Assembly (NCBI RefSeq): GCF_949987515.2
Contig: NC_082688.1
Location: 80,418,731-80,482,730, forward strand
Direction: 5' to 3'
Length of the DNA stretch: 64,000 nucleotides
Origin: Delphinus delphis
Taxonomy: Eukaryota; Chordata; Mammalia; Artiodactyla; Delphinidae
The position numbers were made by a program, and so were the translations under genes. How positions within the stretch are numbered: position 1 is the first letter of the stretch; each line of letters opens with the position of its first letter. This document shows, piece after piece, positions 60,601 through 64,000 of the stretch. Under the pieces are notes generated by a model. That model ran no database searches, had not been told where the DNA came from, and worked only from the letters and a program-made list of their open reading frames with translations.

Positions 60601-62205
60601 CACTGCTCTTGATTAAACTTGACTTTTAGTAGAGGCCATGTGGAAGTTAGCAACGAGTCTACTTTCCTCTACAAAACTTGCAAAGACCTCAACATAAGAA
60701 GCCCCAGCAAATAAAACCAACCCTGCCAGGTAGAAAGGTCTCCTATCATGAACAGGGAGCTCAGTGAGTTCTTGGGAACAAATTCACCACCTGACAGCCC
60801 TGCCAATCATCTATCAGGTGTGGAGAACCAATTCTTCCACAGAGACATGGACTTAGGAAGCAAGATGTCCTCCATGTTGCCTAGGAAATCATCTGTTCAA
60901 ACCATGTACCTAGATGGAGACATTACAGCCAAGCTATTAGAGTATTTCAGATATTTAAAATCCACAAACTAAAGCCCCACCTGCACATGACTAAGCTCCA
61001 AGCTGGCTAAGCAGGGTGCTGGGCGAGGGAGCAAGGAAAACACTTACCGTGTGTGACGTGCTGGTGGAGAGCACCGTGTGCGCAGAGGAGAGGCTGCTCT
61101 GGTGGCCGGAGAGAGAGCTGGAAGACAAGGCAGAGCCCCGCGTGTGCACCCCCCAGCACTCCACTCGAGGGACCCACGCGTCTAGGAGGGCTGCACACGA
61201 GCTTGCCCATCCCTTCACATCCTTCCTTCCATGTGGCCTTGGAACCCAGTCCAGGTGCTCTGTGGTCAGAAATGATCTAAAGGGTCACTCACCATGAGGA
61301 TCTGGGACATCCTGCCCTAGGAAAGCTACAGAGCCAGCTCAGACAACTCTAACCATTTGCTCTGCAGACTGTAAATGCTAAGAACAGGATTGCACTAAGA
61401 ACACGGCCAGCCCCAGAGACCCCATTATATTTGTGTGTGAGGGAAGAAAGTTCCTATGTTCAACCCCACATGCCAGAGACAGAGCTTGAATTCCCATCAA
61501 ATGCAGAACTCAAACCAAACGCTTTTGTTCCTGGCTACAGGAGGAAAGAGGAGAAGTCTACTCAGAAGACAGGGTAAGGACCAGACAAATCCCATTCTCC
61601 TGCACCCTGTTCTGATAACTTGATCTCTGACACCACGACAAGTGCGAGGCAGTGACCTGCTCAGAAAACCCCCAGCACTCTCACCCCACATCACAGCAAC
61701 GGGGCCCAGAATGCGGAGGAGAGACAAGGTTCGGGGCACCCTCCTGAGGGCTGAAGAAGAGTAGCAGTGACCCCTTGGACCCACCTGATTCCCAGGGGAC
61801 CCAGGGCTCTGTGACAGCAGGGGCATTACAGGACAGCAAGGCTTTCACACTCGGTGCCTGTGAGACCCTACCCAGCCACCTATGCTGCGGCCTTACTGCA
61901 AAAGGCCAGGACATCATGCAGGGAGCAACAGTGGGTTCTGCTCATGGGAACAGCCATGTAGAAGGGCTCCAGGACTTCGCCCCCGTGTGCCTCGGACTCT
62001 GGGCCCGTATTTTCCACATACCTGCTAAGTTGAGAGAGGGGGCTGCTGGACAGGTCACCAGGCTGGGACAAGGAGGGCAGAGCGGCAGTGTGCTGGGGTA
62101 CAGAGGGCAGAAGCGGAGTGCAAGAGGTGGTGCTGGGCAGGGAGCCCACGGATGGGAGGGCGGAGGGAGGGTCTGTTGTCTTTGGAGCTGGAACAGATGA
62201 AGGAA
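51509..62205 (-). CDS. UBAP2: UBAP2 (ubiquitin-associated protein 2), last twelve coding exons
   Basis: Twelve exons on the minus strand join without a phase conflict: 62205-62022, 61117-61048, 56879-56684, 55915-55824, 55659-55612, 53229-53151, 52927-52722, 52451-52352, 52267-52160, 52015-51948, 51868-51689 and 51604-51509. They encode 474 residues ending SKPAYGTSPYWTN. This end and segments such as YLVGPGGLLPAYP and YSYTGLPYYTG match my memory of the UBAP2 C-terminus. The visible part is low-complexity and rich in Ser, Pro, Gln, Gly and Tyr, with no folded domain; the N-terminal UBA domain lies beyond 64000. UBAP2 and UBAP2L are linked in the literature to ubiquitin-dependent turnover of RNA polymerase II and to stress granules. 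UBAP2L is the alternative, but the neighbouring UBE2R2 and the C-terminus support UBAP2. Confidence 0.96.
51689..51868 (-). CDS. UBAP2: UBAP2 penultimate exon
   Basis: 180 bases, exactly 60 codons. Acceptor CCCTGCAG; donor CAG|GTGAGC. Encodes TFDRQGFHAGTPPPFSLPSA, a Gly/Pro-rich stretch, and AHQQPHSQLLHHHLPQDAQ, whose His/Gln run is typical of UBAP2. The following intron is 84 bases and stop-free in frame. Confidence 0.95.
51948..52015 (-). CDS. UBAP2: UBAP2 exon, VSASSSGPGLPD
   Basis: 68 bases. Acceptor CCTTCTAG; donor CAG|GTGAGG. Two bases finish a Gly codon, then 22 codons: VSASSSGPGLPDVTGSVYSK plus TQ. It ends in phase 0. Confidence 0.94.
52160..52267 (-). CDS. UBAP2: UBAP2 exon, Gly/Ser-rich
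   Basis: 108 bases. Acceptor CGTGCTAG; donor AAAG|GTAGGC. Encodes YDDVIQGAAAGDYTKGGYGG and SSQAQSKSAGSGPGK with split Gly codons at both ends. Flanked by introns of 84 and 144 bases. Confidence 0.94.
52352..52451 (-). CDS. UBAP2: UBAP2 exon, VPPASAKQHG
   Basis: 100 bases. Acceptor GCCACCAG; donor CAG|GTGAGG. Encodes VPPASAKQHGVSLSSPTTPF and QQASGYGQHSYSA plus one base of Gly. The following intron is only 84 bases. Confidence 0.94.
52722..52927 (-). CDS. UBAP2: UBAP2 exon, Gln-rich and Tyr-rich
   Basis: 206 bases. Acceptor TTCTCCCAG; donor TTT|GTGAGT. Encodes GDVTKFGRGDSASPAPATT, a Gln-rich run (LAQPQQSQSQAHHTAQQ) and NPALPPGYSYTGLPYYTG, then SAFQYGPTVF. Prion-like composition. It ends in phase 0. 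Confidence 0.94.
52928..53150 (-). other. UBAP2 short intron
   Basis: 223 bases with ordinary GT-AG ends (GTTAGT donor). Nothing else recognised. Confidence 0.8.
53151..53229 (-). CDS. UBAP2: UBAP2 exon, DYYGIPFATP
   Basis: 79 bases. Acceptor CTCTCCTAG; donor CAG|GTTAGT. Encodes DYYGIPFATPAALASRDG and NLANNPYS plus one base of a Gly codon. Preceded by a 2.4-kb intron. Confidence 0.93.
53230..55611 (-). other. UBAP2 intron, 2.4 kb
   Basis: No SINE, L1 or RNA gene recognised and no additional phase-compatible exon. Open frames on both strands reflect its raised GC content. A chance C-box-like ATGATGA at 54461-54475 has no partner stem or D box. Confidence 0.75.
55612..55659 (-). CDS. UBAP2: UBAP2 small exon, VYGYDELQMLQSRLPM
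   Basis: A 48-base exon of exactly 16 codons, in phase 0 at both ends, between CTCACACAG and ATG|GTGAGT. Skipping it would keep frame. The YGYDELQMLQ block is recognisable from UBAP2. Confidence 0.93.
55660..56683 (-). other. Two UBAP2 introns around the exon at 55824-55915
   Basis: Introns of 164 bases (55660-55823) and 768 bases (55916-56683), GC-rich. The 256-codon plus-strand frame at 55991-56761 runs antisense through this region and an exon; it has no recognisable protein and is treated as chance. Confidence 0.75.
55824..55915 (-). CDS. UBAP2: UBAP2 exon, GKAPP...LLPAYP
   Basis: 92 bases. Acceptor TTCACAG; donor CCG|GTGAGC. Encodes GKAPPSLPQGAPPLLHSQ followed by YLVGPGGLLPAYP, a conserved block in UBAP2 proteins. 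It ends in phase 0. The open frame runs on past the donor (VSARG), so the boundary rests on the donor and on homology. Confidence 0.93.
56684..56879 (-). CDS. UBAP2: UBAP2 exon, Ser/Ala/Thr-rich
   Basis: 196 bases. Acceptor GTCTTGCCAG; donor CAG|GTGTGT. It encodes 65 codons beginning HAGVESAPSLQSSATFS and ending ATPLVTSG, with a long Ser-rich middle. It starts in phase 0 and ends one base into a Gly codon that the next exon completes. Confidence 0.93.
58351..59450 (+). mobile_element. Diverged L1 relic split by Tigger1
   Basis: 'ggaaaatgaaaaatgtaaac'-like and 'agtgagatctaagtgggtta' text on the left and 'ttccatcagaggaggcctga' with 'aagtgagggaaaaagata' on the right are L1-like in the sense orientation. 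Confidence 0.5.
58768..59228 (+). mobile_element. Tigger1-family DNA transposon, internally deleted
   Basis: Left end caggcacatctcatgt, then 'gcaaccctgggtcaagaaag' and 'accatttttccaacagcat'. The right part has 'gctagcatttttagctaat', 'gcacaccttaacagactac' and 'cggtggtggtctataactg'. The transposase region is missing: the left part joins the right near 58985. Old mammalian Tc1/mariner (pogo) element. Confidence 0.85.
61048..61117 (-). CDS. UBAP2: UBAP2 exon, Ser/Thr-rich
   Basis: 70 bases. Acceptor TCTTCCAG; donor ACG|GTAAGTG, close to the ideal consensus. One base completes the split Ser codon, then 23 codons: SLSGHQSSLSSAHTVLS and TSTSHT. The exon ends in phase 0. Confidence 0.92.
61118..62021 (-). 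other. UBAP2 intron, 0.9 kb
   Basis: 904 bases, no repeats or RNA genes recognised. Confidence 0.75.
62022..62205 (-). CDS. UBAP2: UBAP2 exon (first visible), Ser/Pro-rich
   Basis: 184 bases. Acceptor TTTCTTACAG; donor CAG|GTATGT. It starts two bases from the end of a split codon and ends with AG of a Ser codon. It encodes PSSVPAPKTTDPPSAL, then CTPLLPSVPQHTAALPSLSQ and GDLSSSPLSQLS. The frame was fixed by reading back from the in-frame GSLPSTTSC. Confidence 0.92.
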
Positions 62206-62855
62206 CTGTAAGAAACAGATCTGTTTAGCGCCAGAACCAACCGTTAAGTATCAGAAATATGCTCAATGTTTTGTGACACGTCAGGCTCAGCTGAGACATA
62301 TACAAAGTTACACCCCTGGGGAAAATGCACAAGCATGCCACAGGTAGGCCCTTCTCTGTCTGCTGCGACTATGGAGAGGACTGTCAGAACACAGGTCCCA
62401 GGCAAGGAGAGAAATGACATCTTTACCAGCATACACAGCCCCTCTGGGGTGAACATACTCCTCCCAACTAAAGGAACCCGACCCTGAGCCACACCCAGAA
62501 AGGGAAAGAGGCTCTAAGTTTGACAAATACAGTTACAACATGAGCACAGCAAGGGACAGTGAAAATCTGGTAGGCGAACCACCCAGGGGTTAGGTCTGCT
62601 TCTATCAAATCAGGCTGACTTTGTGAAAGGTCACAGACAGTTTAGGGCAGGAAGGGGTTGATAGCCCAGGGTACATATACTGTGGAGAGCTACACAGGCC
62701 TAAAATCTGCAGAAGACACCCCTGCTGTCCACACCTACTTTCAAAAGCGCAGTGAGCACTTCCTTCGCATGTGCTTGAACAGAACAGACCTCAGAGCACA
62801 CAAACGCACGCGTTAGGCTTTCAGAAGAGCATGAATGCGATCAATCCTAGCTGCA

Positions 62856-62931
62856 GAAAAGACTCAGTTTTAGTGCCATCCACACATACAACTCAGATAT
62901 GTGCTTGGGAATAAAGCATCATTGTCTTTTC
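62856..62931 (-). ncRNA. SNORD121B: Box C/D snoRNA, SNORD121 type, in UBAP2 intron
   Basis: Read on the minus strand. An 8-bp perfect terminal stem (GAAAAGAC at 62931-62924 with GTCTTTTC at 62863-62856) brackets box C ATGATGC (62922-62916, one mismatch to RTGATGA) and box D CTGA (62867-62864). A D' box CTGA lies at 62896-62893. The D' guide CCAAGCACATA can pair with 28S rRNA UAUGUGCUUGG near its 3' end. The fifth base before D' is C and faces a G, matching the known role of SNORD121 in 2'-O-methylation of 28S G4607. SNORD121A and B are known UBAP2 intronic snoRNAs. The B label rests only on a remembered distance of about 12 kb from the UBAP2 3' end. The copy would be released from the spliced intron. 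Confidence 0.82.
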
Positions 62932-63250
62932 CAGTTAGGAGGTGGCAGCACCTTTCCTTGGGAGGCCCTGGGAGTCCAGGGGACACACACTAGTCTCTAA
63001 ATGGAGGATAGCTCGAAAACCAGAACAGACAGCAACAGGGCAACACAGCACAGTCAGTTCTTAAGAGTGGTCTTCACAACCCTGAGGCTTGTTTTTTACT
63101 CACAGTCCTTCCCAAATGACACCTGTTCTTACAGAAACTAGATAAACACACCATAGATGTCCCTGGCCCCAAACTCACCTCCCTGAGTGTCGGATCACGT
63201 TAATGACAGGTTCACAGAAAGCCTCTCAAAGAACGTGTGTTTGTATGAAT

Positions 63251-63290
63251 TTGAGTGTGTATGTGTGTGTGTGTGTGTGAGACAGAGACA

Positions 63291-63367
<77 letters not shown>
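63251..63367. repeat. Compound (GT)n-(GA)n microsatellite
   Basis: About 14 GT units, a short gacagagacaga link, then about 40 GA units. On the UBAP2 transcript strand it is (TC)n-(CA)n, a long pyrimidine-rich tract. Confidence 0.96.
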
Positions 63368-64000
63368 GGTTGGAGAAGAGAGCACAGGACATAAAAACCT
63401 ATCTAAAACGTGCACTATGTTTTACGGTCATTTCACATCTCATTATCTCACTTAAAATCTCCAGTACACCTCTATGTGCTCTCGACCCCATGCCTGGACA
63501 AAAGAAACTTCCCACTACGGCTTGTGGAATTCATACTTCCTGTGACACCAGTGTTCTCAGAGCTACCCACGTTATCACATGTGTCATTTCAATTCCAACT
63601 GAGGCCCACTCCTGGTCTGGCAAAATCCCATGGCCACTCTGCAAAAATTCCTAAATAAAGAGGGTCTTTTTGACTTCCATACCGATAGTGGATACCCATT
63701 TGCTTTACTGAATGATGAATGAAAATCAGTTTCATTTTAGACTATGATCATAACCATAGATAAATTAGCTAAGAACAAAGGAAACAACTAACGGGGATTC
63801 ACCTACACTATCTCCAGTGATCACTGAGCTGTGCTGGATGTGGAGGGCCCCCTCCTTTTCTCCCAAGTGTTTATAGTGAGCAACATTTTATCTCTCTTCC
63901 TCACAATGTCTTTCCTGAACTAGCATGCCAATTTCTGCTTGAAATGTCTTTCACATTATTGAAGTGAGAGCCCTCCGAGCATCCTGGAACCTGGGCCTCT

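Larger units (their letters stand above)
56880..61047 (-). other. UBAP2 intron, 4.2 kb
   Basis: Contains a sense-oriented L1 relic (about 58350-59450) interrupted by an internally deleted Tigger1. 56880-58340 and 59450-61047 show no recognised repeat. No extra exon is required, because the flanking exons agree in phase; a small skipped exon cannot be excluded. Confidence 0.75.
62206..64000 (-). other. UBAP2 intron continuing beyond the window
   Basis: Holds the box C/D snoRNA and a long GT/GA microsatellite. I found no upstream coding exon before the window ends. The next exon must end one base into a codon. Confidence 0.75.

Noticed and set aside
63170..63240. Possible further UBAP2 exon with donor-like GGGAG|GTGAGT
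   Set aside because: No plausible acceptor or recognisable UBAP2 peptide upstream, and one frame stops at once.
63187..63654. A 155-codon frame with long RE repeats
   Set aside because: It is the translation of the GT/GA microsatellite.
1..64000. CRISPR arrays, tRNA or rRNA genes, bacterial operons
   Set aside because: No regularly spaced repeats with unique spacers and no rRNA. The tRNA-like sequences are the heads of SINEs.

Overview
This is a mammalian nuclear window, almost certainly from a cetacean. Two single-copy genes lie tail to tail. Thirty tRNA-derived SINEs of the CHR type, the signature SINE of whales and their relatives, fill the introns of the first gene. No ruminant BovB or Bov-A2 elements were seen. 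There are no bacterial operons, CRISPR arrays or phage genes; most open reading frames over 60 codons here are translations of SINEs, simple repeats, UTRs or antisense strands.

Positions 1-46252 (+ strand) hold the 3' three quarters of UBE2R2 (CDC34B/UBC3B), a class III ubiquitin-conjugating E2. Exons 2-5 are at 21036-21122, 32777-32874, 42675-42809 and 46033-46252 (coding part). They join in phase to residues 60-238 of a 238-residue protein. The HPN motif, the catalytic Cys93, the acidic insertion and the acidic tail with its CK2 site are all intact. Exon 1 lies upstream. The 3' UTR runs to about 49325 with a proximal and a distal poly(A) signal.

Positions 49326-50640 are a short intergenic gap with no recognised feature. 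Positions 50640-64000 (- strand) hold the 3' end of UBAP2. Twelve phase-consistent GT-AG exons encode the last 474 residues, which are low-complexity, Gln/Ser/Pro/Tyr-rich sequence. A 3' UTR of about 0.86 kb follows, with an AATAAA and a GU-rich downstream element. The N-terminal UBA domain lies beyond the window. The intron upstream of the first visible UBAP2 exon carries a box C/D snoRNA of the SNORD121 type. Its D' guide matches the 28S rRNA stretch that carries a 2'-O-methyl G.

The rest is intronic repeat: CHR SINEs (23 antisense, 7 sense relative to UBE2R2), long antisense L1 fragments with SINEs nested in them, a truncated L1 3' end with a target-site duplication, MaLR/MLT1-type LTR relics, MIR, a hAT-like element, an internally deleted Tigger1, and microsatellites. 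Repeat load drops sharply at the 3' end of UBE2R2: no CHR SINE was found from 45836 to 64000.

Both genes act in ubiquitin biology, but nothing in the sequence shows they are co-regulated. I found no undescribed system. The points most worth a second look are the snoRNA, three very short stop-free UBAP2 introns whose lengths are multiples of three, and a tailless SINE with a clean target duplication.
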